Assembly: GCA_051000345.1 (NCBI GenBank)
Contig: JBPCOJ010000120.1
Span: 1 to 51,344, forward strand
Reading direction: 5' to 3'
DNA length: 51,344 nucleotides
DNA from: JBHENC01 sp051000345
GTDB lineage: Bacteria; Acidobacteriota; Blastocatellia; Pyrinomonadales; Pyrinomonadaceae
Position 1 is the stretch's first letter. Each line of letters begins with the position of its first letter. Below, piece after piece: positions 30,122 to 37,961 of this stretch. Both the position numbers and the translations under genes were made by a program. The notes under the pieces were generated by a model. That model did no database searches. It saw only the letters and a program-made list of their open reading frames with translations, and was not told the origin of the DNA.

Positions 30122-30946
30122 TTATTCCGCTTTGCGCCCGACGAGCAAGGTCGCCTTGATCGACAGTATAAAATCGGCGTCGTGATATTCCTCATCAATG
30201 ATGCGCGCGATTTCCTGCGAGACACGTTCGCGCGCTTCCATATCCGGCAATGGTTCGAGCCATACGCGCATCAAAAAATCATTGATGAGCGGCGCCGTCA
30301 AAAAAGCTTCGCCTGATTCGTAAGGGAATTCTTCGCGGTTCGTCCATGATTGCACTTCGTCCAAGCCTTCGCTACGCGCGCGCGCTTCCAAATCCGCGAC
30401 AATCAAATGCTCCGTCAATAAGGATTCCACAGCGGAAGCGTGCTCTGTCAATCTCGTGTTGATGAGCGCTTCCCAGTAAATCGAAAAGAACTCGCCGAAG
30501 CTCGACGCCGTCACCGCGCAGAAGGCGACTGCGCCGCCGGGCGCGGCGACTCTCACAATCTCCGCGAAAATTTCCGGCAAGCGTTCCGCCGCGATCATCG
30601 ACGCATCGCAGATGACGAGATCAAACGCCTCGTCCTCAAAATCGAGCGCCTCCAACTGCGCGACGCGAAACTCCGCGCCGGACTTCAATGCGGCCGCCTT
30701 CGCGCGCGCCAGCTCAAGATTCGACGCGCTTTCATCTGTGGCGACAAGCGTCGCATCACGTCCTGCGCGCTGCAAAAGAGCCAGCGCATGATCGCCCGTG
30801 CCTGCCGCCGCGTAAAGCACGCGCCCCGTTTTCGGCAGCTTAATATGCTCGTCTATTAACTGCGCAAACCGCTCGCCCCAATCCGTCGAAACATACAAGT
30901 CGCGCAGAAAAGCCAACTCTTTATCTGATTTATTCGTGCTCGTCAT
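30122..30946 (-). CDS. Class I SAM-dependent methyltransferase
   Basis: The 274-residue protein has the Rossmann methyltransferase core: motif I GRVLYAAAGTGDHALALL, the acidic motif II LVATDESASN, and FDLVICDASMIAAERLPEIF. The rest resembles small-molecule methyltransferases with no substrate-identifying residues I can name. Its start lies next to a family D heptamer element that abuts rarA. Substrate unknown. Confidence 0.8.
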   Translation of the reverse strand: MTSTNKSDKELAFLRDLYVSTDWGERFAQLIDEHIKLPKTGRVLYAAAGTGDHALALLQRAGRDATLVATDESASNLELARAKAAALKSGAEFRVAQLEALDFEDEAFDLVICDASMIAAERLPEIFAEIVRVAAPGGAVAFCAVTASSFGEFFSIYWEALINTRLTEHASAVESLLTEHLIVADLEARARSEGLDEVQSWTNREEFPYESGEAFLTAPLINDFLMRVWLEPLPDMEARERVSQEIARIIDEEYHDADFILSIKATLLVGRKAE

Positions 30947-30953
30947 TATAAAA

Positions 30954-31130
30954 ACAGTATTCAGGAGTCAGAAGTCAGGAGACAGAATAAAAGCGCGTGT
31001 GGCGGCACGGCAAGTTTGCGATGAATAGCGTGAACGACTGCAACCGGCGCAAACGGGAAATTATCGCTACTCCTCATTCTGACTTCTGACTCCTGACTCC
31101 TGACTTCTGACTTCTGACTCCTGACTTCTT
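30954..31130. repeat. Heptamer inverted repeat, family D, overlapping the rarA 3' end
   Basis: Left arm 30954-30989 (AGTCAGA, AGTCAGG, AGACAGA). Right arm 31074-31130 is seven clean units of TTCTGAC or TCCTGAC. The spacer is about 85 nt. The right arm lies inside the rarA reading frame on the minus strand. Confidence 0.88.
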
Positions 31131-32425
31131 GCGTTCTTCGCTCCTTCTTCGTAATAAACTTTGCCCTGCAAGCGTTCCGGGAGACAAGACATTTCTTCGC
31201 GCGCCTGCGGATCGTCATGCACGTAGCGATAGCCGCCGCCGTAGCCCGTGCGTTTCATCAAGGGCGTGATGGCGTTGCGAAGTTGCAGCGGGACGGGTTC
31301 GGCGGCGGTGTCGGTGGCGTCCGCGACTGCCGCCAAGTACGCGCGTTTGACGGCATTTGATTTCGGCGCGCGTGCCAGATAAATCGTCGCCTGCGATAAA
31401 GGATAAAGCGCTTCCGGCAAACCGATAAGGCGCGTGATGTCCGCCGCCGCCGAAGCCTGCACCATCGCCTGTGGGTCTGCGAGGCCGATGTCTTCGGAAG
31501 CTAAGATGCAAAGACGGCGCGCGATAAAGACGGGATCGGCTCCGCCTTCGATGAGACGCGCGAGCCAGTAAAGAGCGGCGTTCACATCCGAGTTGCGTAA
31601 GGATTTGATAAGCGCGGAAGCCAAGTTGTAATGCTCCTCGCCGCCTTTGTCGTAAGCGTAGCGCGCGCGCCCCAAAGCTTCGATGACGGTTTCGAGCGTG
31701 ATGCGGCGCACGCCTTCATCATCAGTGGCGGTTGATTCGACGGCGGCTTCGAGCGCGGCCAAACTTGCGCGCGCGTCTCCGTTTGCAGACTGCGCGAGGC
31801 GCGCGATTAATTCGTCGGAGATTTCCGGCTTGAGCGAGGCGAGTCCCTTTTCTTCGTCTTCGATGGCGCGCCGCAAAATCGCTTCGATGTCTTTTTCGGT
31901 TAAAGGATGCAGCACGACGACGCGGCAGCGCGAGAGCAGCGCGCCGTTGACTTCAAACGACGGATTCTCTGTTGTCGCGCCGATGAGCGTCACCGTTCCG
32001 TCTTCGACGGCGGGCAACAGAGCGTCCTGCTGCGATTTGTTGAAGCGGTGAATTTCGTCTATGAACAGCACCGTTCTCGTTCCGCGACGTTTGTCTTCGC
32101 GCGCTTCCGCAATCGCCGCGCGCAAGTCTTTGACGCCGGAGAAGACAGCCGACAGCGCAACGAACTTTGCCACGCTCTTTTCCGTCAAAAGGCGCGCGAG
32201 CGTGGTTTTGCCTGTGCCGGGCGCGCCCCATAAAATAAGCGACGGCAAGTTCCCGCCGCCTTCGATAAGACGACGCAGCACGCGGTTTTCGCCGACGAGA
32301 TGCTGTTGCCCGACGAATTCTGCAAGCACACGCGGGCGCATTCTTTCCGCGAGCGGCGCGAACGCATCGGGCTGGTGTTCGTCTTCAGGCTCGGCGAATA
32401 AATTTCCGGCAACATGACGCGGCAT
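31067..32425 (-). CDS. rarA: Replication-associated recombination protein RarA (MgsA family AAA+ ATPase)
   Basis: RarA acts at stalled replication forks. Start set at the Met giving MPRHVAGNLFAEPED; the longer frame adds 17 residues. Walker A LWGAPGTGKTTLARLL, Walker B TVLFIDEIHRFNKSQQDALL and GATTENPSFEVNGALLSRCRV mark the clamp-loader-like AAA+ fold. The C-terminal part (GYGGGYRYVHDDPQA..LPERLQGKVYYEE) is the family tetramerisation end. The last ~22 residues are not RarA-like but a translated heptamer repeat with a 7-residue period (SQESEVR, SQESGVR). Confidence 0.94.
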   Translation of the reverse strand: MPRHVAGNLFAEPEDEHQPDAFAPLAERMRPRVLAEFVGQQHLVGENRVLRRLIEGGGNLPSLILWGAPGTGKTTLARLLTEKSVAKFVALSAVFSGVKDLRAAIAEAREDKRRGTRTVLFIDEIHRFNKSQQDALLPAVEDGTVTLIGATTENPSFEVNGALLSRCRVVVLHPLTEKDIEAILRRAIEDEEKGLASLKPEISDELIARLAQSANGDARASLAALEAAVESTATDDEGVRRITLETVIEALGRARYAYDKGGEEHYNLASALIKSLRNSDVNAALYWLARLIEGGADPVFIARRLCILASEDIGLADPQAMVQASAAADITRLIGLPEALYPLSQATIYLARAPKSNAVKRAYLAAVADATDTAAEPVPLQLRNAITPLMKRTGYGGGYRYVHDDPQAREEMSCLPERLQGKVYYEEGAKNARSQESEVRSQESGVRSQNEE

Positions 32426-32740
32426 AATTAAAAACGCTTTCGACGGCGCATAATCTTTCGAGCAAGCTGCCTTCAATCGTCGCCGCGCGAGTCGTGTGTC
32501 AGTTGGTCATCGGACACGCGGCGGGCGGAAACGCTGAAGGAATGGTTGTTGATCGAAAACGAGCTTACCATAATTCTGCGGCGTGTTGGGAAGCAGGAAG
32601 TGGCGTGCGGAACGATGTGTTTATTTGTATGGAACGACGGTGACAAAAGTTTCGTATAATGGAAACAACGGTGCGACAACATTCTTCGATTATGTTTGCG
32701 CTATCGAAAATTCAACGCGGGTTGCGGAGGTAACGAAGAA
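32426..32740. other. Divergent gap between rarA and a small membrane-protein gene
   Basis: These 315 nt carry no recognisable gene, RNA or heptamer repeat. TATAAT at 32655-32660 is a good -10 for the plus-strand gene, but the -35 position (GAACGA) is poor. Nothing else stands out. Confidence 0.45.
32655..32660 (+). promoter_or_regulatory. Candidate -10 box (TATAAT)
   Basis: A consensus TATAAT lies about 80 nt before the start of the small membrane protein. No good -35 is present. Confidence 0.35.
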
Positions 32741-32947
32741 ATGAAAGATACGAAAAATACAATGAGAATCGCCGGAATCGTATTGCTGGCCTTATTCGCG
32801 CTGGTGGTCGGCTTGCCCTTGTTGCTAGCGGCGACGATGGGAATTGTGCTGGGCGTGTTCGGTCTCGCCGTGGTGGTCATCAAATTAGCGGTGGTCGTCG
32901 CTATCGGCTATCTATTGCTCGTCGGTTTCCGCGCTATGCTGCGTTAA
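32741..32947 (+). CDS. Small hydrophobic membrane protein
   Basis: Unrecognised. The 68-residue frame starts at MKDTKNTMRIAGIV, ten nt after GGAGG, and is nearly all hydrophobic: two TM stretches (about 8-32 and 34-62) rich in Val, Leu, Ile and Gly, ending in FRAMLR. An upstream in-frame ATG adds 15 residues with no SD. The good SD supports a real gene. It converges on ychF. Confidence 0.7.
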   Translation: MKDTKNTMRIAGIVLLALFALVVGLPLLLAATMGIVLGVFGLAVVVIKLAVVVAIGYLLLVGFRAMLR

Positions 32948-32998
32948 GGAATCTTCATGCGTCGTGTGGATTGGCGGCATGTCAACGGCGGGCATGCC

Positions 32999-34099
32999 TT
33001 AGACGTTGAAGCGAAAATTGACGATGTCGCCTTCCTGCATGACATACTCTTTGCCTTCGAGCCGGAGCAAGCCTTGCTCGCGCGCCGCCGCATATGAACC
33101 GGCTTTCGTGAGCGCGTCGTAGCTGACCGTTTCCGCCCGAATAAAGCCGCGTTCGATGTCCGAATGAATCGTGCCAGCCGCGACAGGCGCGCGCGTTCCT
33201 TGCGGAATCGTCCATGCGCGCACTTCCTTTTCGCCCGCCGTCAAAAACGACATAAGCCCGAGCAAGCGATACGCGCTCTTGATTAAATTATCGACGCCGC
33301 TGCCTTTCACTCCCAGCGATTCCAGATAATCCTTCCGCTCATCCGGCGGCAACTCGACGAGTTCGGCTTCGAGTTGCGCGCAGATAACGACGCACTCCGC
33401 ATTCTCACGCGCGGCGATTTCAAGCACCGCACGCACATGCGAATTATCGTCCGGGTTGGCGAGCGTCGCTTCGTCAACATTCGCCGCATATATCGTCGGC
33501 TTCATCGTCAACAGAAAAAACGAGCGCGCGGTCATGTGTTCGTCCTTCGTCAACTCGATTGTGCGCGCCGATTTGCCTTCCTCGAGCGCGGGCTGCAATT
33601 TATCCAGCACATCCAATTCGGCGCGCGATTGTTTATCGCCGCTCTTCGCAGCCCTCTGCGCACGCTCGCGCCGTTTCTCGACACTCGCTAAATCCGCCAG
33701 CGCCAGCTCGATCTGAATCGTCTCAATATCGCGCTGCGGATCGACGGAGCCTTCGACGTGAACGATGTTCTCATCCTCAAAGCAGCGCACGACTTGAACG
33801 ACGGCATCCGTCTCGCGTATGTTCGCTAAGAATTGATTGCCCAAACCTTCGCCCTTCGACGCCCCCCGCACAAGCCCCGCGATGTCCACAAACTCGACGG
33901 TTGCGGGCACAATCACCTTCGTCTTAACAATGGACGCCAGCGGCTCTAAACGCTCGTCCGGCACGGCCACGACGCCGATGTTCGGCTCAATCGTCGCAAA
34001 CGGATAATTAGCCGCCAGCGCCGCCTGCTGCGACGTGAGCGCGTTAAAAAGCGTGGACTTGCCGACGTTCGGTAGCCCGACAATACCTGCGCGAAGCAT
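32999..34099 (-). CDS. ychF: Redox-regulated ATPase/GTPase YchF
   Basis: YchF (Ola1) is an Obg-like P-loop ATPase linked to stress and translation. It has 366 residues: G1 GLPNVGKSTLFNALTSQ at the N-terminus, DIAGLVRGASKGEGLGNQFLANIRETDAVVQVVRCFED, the NVDEA region and the C-terminal TGS domain (EVRAWTIPQGTRAPVAAGTIHSDIERGFIRAE). Complete and typical. Its N-terminus borders the accessory island. Confidence 0.97.
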   Translation of the reverse strand: MLRAGIVGLPNVGKSTLFNALTSQQAALAANYPFATIEPNIGVVAVPDERLEPLASIVKTKVIVPATVEFVDIAGLVRGASKGEGLGNQFLANIRETDAVVQVVRCFEDENIVHVEGSVDPQRDIETIQIELALADLASVEKRRERAQRAAKSGDKQSRAELDVLDKLQPALEEGKSARTIELTKDEHMTARSFFLLTMKPTIYAANVDEATLANPDDNSHVRAVLEIAARENAECVVICAQLEAELVELPPDERKDYLESLGVKGSGVDNLIKSAYRLLGLMSFLTAGEKEVRAWTIPQGTRAPVAAGTIHSDIERGFIRAETVSYDALTKAGSYAAAREQGLLRLEGKEYVMQEGDIVNFRFNV

Positions 34100-34447
34100 T
34101 CAACAGTACCTCTCAGCGAAAACTTACGGCCTGAATGGCAAACCAACACTTTTACACTGTTGGACGCAGCGGTGTCCAGTACATTACAGCTAATAGAACC
34201 GGATTTTAAATTTACTCTTTCGTCATCCTATGCAGAATCACGTAAGTATATTATGTAGGTAAAGATGTGTAATATGCCTTAATGCGAATCAGTAGTTGGA
34301 ATCGGGCTTGGGAAATCAACAACTTACAGTCTCCATTTTAGCTATGGTCGCAAAACCGAGCGCGTAAGTCTTTTGTTTTCAACAGCGATATTTTTCAACT
34401 ACTGATTCGCATCTTAAGGCATTTATCTAACCAACATTTGAAAAATA
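34100..34447. other. Gap of 348 nt holding an inverted-repeat element
   Basis: No coding sequence is visible. The DNA is noticeably AT-richer than the ribosomal block. Its main content is the 149-bp element described at 34274-34422. The rest, up to the ychF start, is unremarkable. Confidence 0.6.
34274..34422. mobile_element. MITE-like element with 28-29 bp terminal inverted repeats
   Basis: Left end 34274-34301 reads ATGCCTTAA then TGCGAATCAGTAGTTG. The right end 34394-34422 is its reverse complement with two small indels (a GA after CTTAA, and one G fewer). The 92-nt interior has no ORF. TA dinucleotides lie just outside both ends, so a TA target is possible, but no clear duplication is seen. 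It could be a transposon relic or a long hairpin RNA. Confidence 0.6.
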
Positions 34448-35185
34448 ATGAAGACTCAAATTCAGAGATCAATCAAACATAGCCTTTTAATTGAAGGTGA
34501 GGAACTTACTTCCTTGTACTCATTTATTCATTCTAAATACAGCGAAGCCGAAATCACGGCTGAATGTAATGATGATAGCCAGTTAGAAACCGAAGAAATT
34601 TCAGACATAATCAACTTTGATAACCCTAACTATCGAAGAATTACCAGCATTACTATCAATGCCCGAAACTCATATGAAGAAACATTACGGATTCGTATTA
34701 ATTCAGCATGGTTTTCAGAGCCAGTTCAGTTCACTATTAAATCTCAAAACGATGAAGCTGCGGTTTATATTACTCAAGAGCTAGTCAAGCTGTTTTCTGA
34801 AATGAAACCGGGATATGATTTATTAACCAGAATTTCTGTTATAACCTTTATCGGCGGTCTTGGGGCAACGTATTCGCTTCTGCGAACGATTGCTCTGCTC
34901 TTTGGTTGGGTTAAACCGCTACCGCCGCTATCAAATGAGCTTTCGTGGGCTGAAGCGATCAATCTAATGATCCTTTTTATCGTCGTGTTGTTTGGTATCC
35001 TAGCTTTATTTGAATGGCTTCGCCTCAGTCTCTTTCCAAAAGTGTTCTTTATGATTGGGAAACAAAAGAAGAAAATGGAAAGACTCATTAAGTGGAGATG
35101 GGTAGTGTTTGCTAGTTTATTGCTCTCAATTTTGAGTAGCTTAATTGCAGGGCTAATACTAGAGGGGCTTAAAGGGCACAGTTGA
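34448..35185 (+). CDS. Uncharacterised three-TM protein, AT-rich
   Basis: Not recognised. The 245 residues have a soluble N-terminal half (1-128, rich in Glu, Ser, Asn and Ile) and three predicted TM segments at about 129-153, 171-195 and 217-240, with a Lys-rich loop (GKQKKKMERL) between the last two. Codon use is strikingly more AT-rich than its neighbours, and it lies against the inverted-repeat element, both signs of recent acquisition. No family or function can be assigned; an accessory or defence role would be guesswork. Confidence 0.8.
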   Translation: MKTQIQRSIKHSLLIEGEELTSLYSFIHSKYSEAEITAECNDDSQLETEEISDIINFDNPNYRRITSITINARNSYEETLRIRINSAWFSEPVQFTIKSQNDEAAVYITQELVKLFSEMKPGYDLLTRISVITFIGGLGATYSLLRTIALLFGWVKPLPPLSNELSWAEAINLMILFIVVLFGILALFEWLRLSLFPKVFFMIGKQKKKMERLIKWRWVVFASLLLSILSSLIAGLILEGLKGHS

Positions 35186-35237
35186 AATACAATAGTGTAG
35201 GGTATTATTTGAAGAGTCGGAACGTGGAGCGTTTATT

Positions 35238-35858
35238 ATGGAGCCGCTAGGCCAAAATAAAAATTCGTCAATCTACGTTGGTCATCCGCCTTTGATTGTA
35301 CATTTGCAGCCGGTTGTGAATCTGACGGACGATCAGCTTTATGGATTTTCGCAGCTCAATCGAGACTTGCGGATTGAGCGCAATACGCGTGGAGAATTGA
35401 TTATTATGCCGCCGACGGGAGGCGAGACGAGCGAGCGCAATGCCGAAATTACGATGCAGTTGAGAGTGTGGGCGAAACGAAACGGCGAGGGCGCAACCTT
35501 CGATTCTTCGGGCGGCTTTCGTCTGCCGAATGGCGCGGTGCGTTCTCCCGATGCCGCTTGGGTGAAGCGTTCGCGCCTCGATGCGTTGACCGCCGAAGAT
35601 AGGAAAAAGTTTATTCCGCTCTGTCCCGACTTTCTGATTGAGCTTCGCTCTCCGACTGACAGCCTCAGCATGGTGCAGGAGAAGATGCAGGAATATCTCG
35701 ATAACGGAACTCATTTGGCGTGGCTCATTGACCCGGAACAAAGACGTGTCTATGTCTATCGCCCTCACGAGCCGATTCAGGAATGGGATAACCCGGAAAA
35801 GATTTCCGGCGATCCGTTTCTCTCCGGCTTCGAGTTAGACCTACGCGAAATATGGTAA
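35238..35858 (+). CDS. Uma2 family endonuclease-fold protein (DUF820)
   Basis: The 206-residue protein is a complete member of the Uma2/DUF820 family, which has a PD-(D/E)XK nuclease fold. Typical segments are LRIERNTRGELIIMPPTGGETSERNAEITMQLRVWAK, RLPNGAVRSPDAAWVKRSRL, PDFLIELRSPTDSLSMVQEKMQEYLDNGTHLAWLIDPEQRRVYVYRP. Asp in SPDAAW and Glu-x-Arg in IELRS are the probable catalytic residues. Cellular function of the family is unknown; multiple copies per genome are usual. SD GTGGAG. Confidence 0.9.
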   Translation: MEPLGQNKNSSIYVGHPPLIVHLQPVVNLTDDQLYGFSQLNRDLRIERNTRGELIIMPPTGGETSERNAEITMQLRVWAKRNGEGATFDSSGGFRLPNGAVRSPDAAWVKRSRLDALTAEDRKKFIPLCPDFLIELRSPTDSLSMVQEKMQEYLDNGTHLAWLIDPEQRRVYVYRPHEPIQEWDNPEKISGDPFLSGFELDLREIW

Positions 35859-35876
35859 CAGCGTTGCCGCATCATC

Positions 35877-35978
35877 ATGTCCTCTCAAACTGAAACATTA
35901 TTAACGCCGGAAGAATACCTTGCTATTGAGTGCATGTCTGATCTTGCGCTGAAAGATGTATATGCCAAAGTCCGATAA
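35877..35978 (+). pseudogene. Relic Uma2 gene with internal deletion
   Basis: A 33-codon frame reads MSSQTETLLTPEEYLAIE then MSDLALKDVYAKVR. The first part is the usual N-terminus of a different Uma2 subfamily; the second is the usual C-terminus (LALxDVYxKV) of that subfamily. The middle ~150 residues, including the nuclease core, are missing. It follows the intact Uma2 gene by 18 nt. This looks like an in-frame internal deletion. Confidence 0.6.
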
Positions 35979-36032
35979 CCCTTTCCCTTACGCAACGCCG
36001 AATATATTCCGGCACTCTAAGGAGTTGAAGTT

Positions 36033-36245
36033 ATGGTAACGAGAGAGGAAATAGTCGCAGAAATTCGGAAGGTGCCGGAAAAGCATCTGGAAGAGTTGTA
36101 TAAAGTTGTTAAGGATTTCGAGGAAAGAAGCGAAGAGTCTTCAGGCCAAAATGTTATGGCAGCTTTGCGGCAAATAAAGATTTCGGCTTCGCCCGACTTT
36201 TCGATGAAGGCAAACTTATACGACCCGGAGAAGGGTGATGCCTGA
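36033..36245 (+). CDS. Putative antitoxin of a PIN-type toxin-antitoxin pair
   Basis: The 70-residue protein starts VTREEIVAEIRKVPEKHLEELYKVVKDFEE and continues with NVMAALRQIKISASPDFSMKANLY. This resembles small helical antitoxins found before PIN-domain toxin genes. AAGGAG precedes the ATG. Its stop overlaps the start of the PIN gene by 8 nt, the coupled arrangement of such pairs. Assignment rests on pattern and context. Confidence 0.6.
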   Translation: MVTREEIVAEIRKVPEKHLEELYKVVKDFEERSEESSGQNVMAALRQIKISASPDFSMKANLYDPEKGDA

Positions 36246-36495
36246 TCGAATCTTCGTCGATACCTCGTTTGTCATAGCATGGATAAATGAGAAGGATCAG
36301 TATCACAATCAAGCCCGCGTTAGACACCTCTCGTCCAAGCAGTTTGCAATCTTAATGGCCGCTAGACCGACGGATGCTTTGCAAGTGTCTGCTGTCTTTC
36401 GTTATTATCAACGCTCCGGCAATGGTTCGTTTGCGCTTCACTCGAAAAGCTGTTCACTGAAGTTTTTCACTTCGCGGAGATTAAAAGATGGATAA
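36238..36495 (+). pseudogene. Truncated PIN-domain (VapC-like) toxin
   Basis: From the ATG at 36238, MPDRIFVDTSFVIAWINEKDQYHNQAR is a clear PIN N-terminus with the first catalytic Asp. A later stretch (RPTDALQVSAVF) resembles a PIN C-terminal helix around the DALQ motif, but the central acidic residues are missing and the end (FFTSRRLKDG) runs into the tldD SD. At 85 residues against a usual 130-140, it is probably inactive. A ribonuclease role applied only to the ancestor. Confidence 0.6.
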
Positions 36496-37960
36496 AGAAT
36501 TGGCGAATGTCGCTTTGAACGTGGCGCGGGAGCGCGGGGCGCAGTATGCGGACATACGCATTAGCCGCACGCTTAATCAGTTTGTCAATACGCGCGAGAA
36601 TCGTGTCGAGGGCGTGACGGATACGGAGACTTACGGGTTCGGCGTGCGCGTGCTGGTGGACGGCTCTTGGGGATTCGCGGCGTCGAGCAATGTGCAGAAG
36701 GCGGAGATTGCGCGTGTGGCGGAGCGCGCCGTTTCGATTGCGAAGGCGAACCGTGCGATTCAACGCAACCGGATTAGTCTCGTTCCGGTTGAGAAATATC
36801 CGAACGCGGAATATGCGACGCCTGTGGTGCGCGATCCGTTTGCGGTGCCTTTGTCGGAGAAGGTTGATTATTTGTTGAAGGTCAATGCGGAAGCAGCGAA
36901 GGTGAAGGGGCCGGGGCCTTTGTTCGTGAGTTCGCGCATGTTTTTCGTGAAGGAGATTAAATCCTTCGCGTCAACCGAAGGCTCGTACATTGACCAGACG
37001 TTGATACGTTCGTGGCCGACGTTTACTGTGACATCCATCAATTCGCAAACAGGGCGCTTTGAGCAGCGTTCATCTTTGGGGACGCCTATCGGCAAAGGCT
37101 ACGAAGTCGTCGGCGAATACGATTTAATCGGGGAGGCTCCGCGCGCGGCGGAACAGGCGATTCAGAAACACACGGCGAAGTCCGTCGAGCCGGGCAAGAA
37201 AGACCTTGTGCTGCACCCGACGAATTTGTGGCTGACGATTCACGAATCAATCGGGCATCCAACGGAGCTTGATCGCGTCTTAGGTTACGAAGCGAATTAC
37301 GCGGGAACTTCTTTTGCGACGAGAGAGAAGTTAGGAAAATTTCAGTACGGGTCGAAGTTCATTAACATCAAGGGCGATAAGATTCAGCGCAACGGATTGG
37401 CGACGTGCGGTTGGGATGACGACGGCGTGAAGACGAAGGAGTGGGACATTATTTATGACGGCGTGCTCGTCTCCTATCAAACGGTGCGCGACAATGCGGC
37501 GGTGATCGGCTTGAAGGAATCGCAGGGCGCATCGTATGGAGATAATTGGGGCGACGTGGCGTTTCAAAGAATGCCGAACGTGAGTTTGCAGCCTGCGCCG
37601 GGCAAACAGAAAATCAGCGCGGATGATTTGATCGCGGACGTGAAGGACGGCGTTTATATCGAGGGCGACGGTTCGTTTTCGATTGACCAGCAGCGTTACA
37701 ACTTTCAGTTCGGCGGGCAGTTGTTTTATGAGATCAAGAACGGCAAACGAGTCGGGTTGCTGCGCGATGTCGCTTATCAATCGCGGACGCCGGATTTTTG
37801 GAATGCGTGCGACGGCGTCGGATCGAGGGAGCATTATATTCTGGGCGGCGCGTATTTTGACGGCAAAGGCGAGCCGGGACAGGTCAACGCAGTGTCGCAC
37901 GGTTGCCCGCCCGCGCGCTTTCGCAACGTGAACATTATCAACACGGGGAGGAAAATCTAA
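36488..37960 (+). CDS. tldD: TldD family metalloprotease
   Basis: TldD with TldE/PmbA forms a protease that matures peptides such as microcins and degrades antitoxins. The 490 residues include the zinc motif HESIGHPTELDRV (HExxxH, about residue 249), GLATCGWDDDGVKTKEWDIIYDGVLVSYQT and the C-terminal GGQLFYEIKNGKRVGLLRDVAYQS and DFWNACDGVGS. The SD GGAG lies in the tail of the PIN relic. pmbA follows 1 nt later, so the pair is co-translated. Confidence 0.94.
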   Translation: MDKELANVALNVARERGAQYADIRISRTLNQFVNTRENRVEGVTDTETYGFGVRVLVDGSWGFAASSNVQKAEIARVAERAVSIAKANRAIQRNRISLVPVEKYPNAEYATPVVRDPFAVPLSEKVDYLLKVNAEAAKVKGPGPLFVSSRMFFVKEIKSFASTEGSYIDQTLIRSWPTFTVTSINSQTGRFEQRSSLGTPIGKGYEVVGEYDLIGEAPRAAEQAIQKHTAKSVEPGKKDLVLHPTNLWLTIHESIGHPTELDRVLGYEANYAGTSFATREKLGKFQYGSKFINIKGDKIQRNGLATCGWDDDGVKTKEWDIIYDGVLVSYQTVRDNAAVIGLKESQGASYGDNWGDVAFQRMPNVSLQPAPGKQKISADDLIADVKDGVYIEGDGSFSIDQQRYNFQFGGQLFYEIKNGKRVGLLRDVAYQSRTPDFWNACDGVGSREHYILGGAYFDGKGEPGQVNAVSHGCPPARFRNVNIINTGRKI

Positions 37961-37961
37961 A

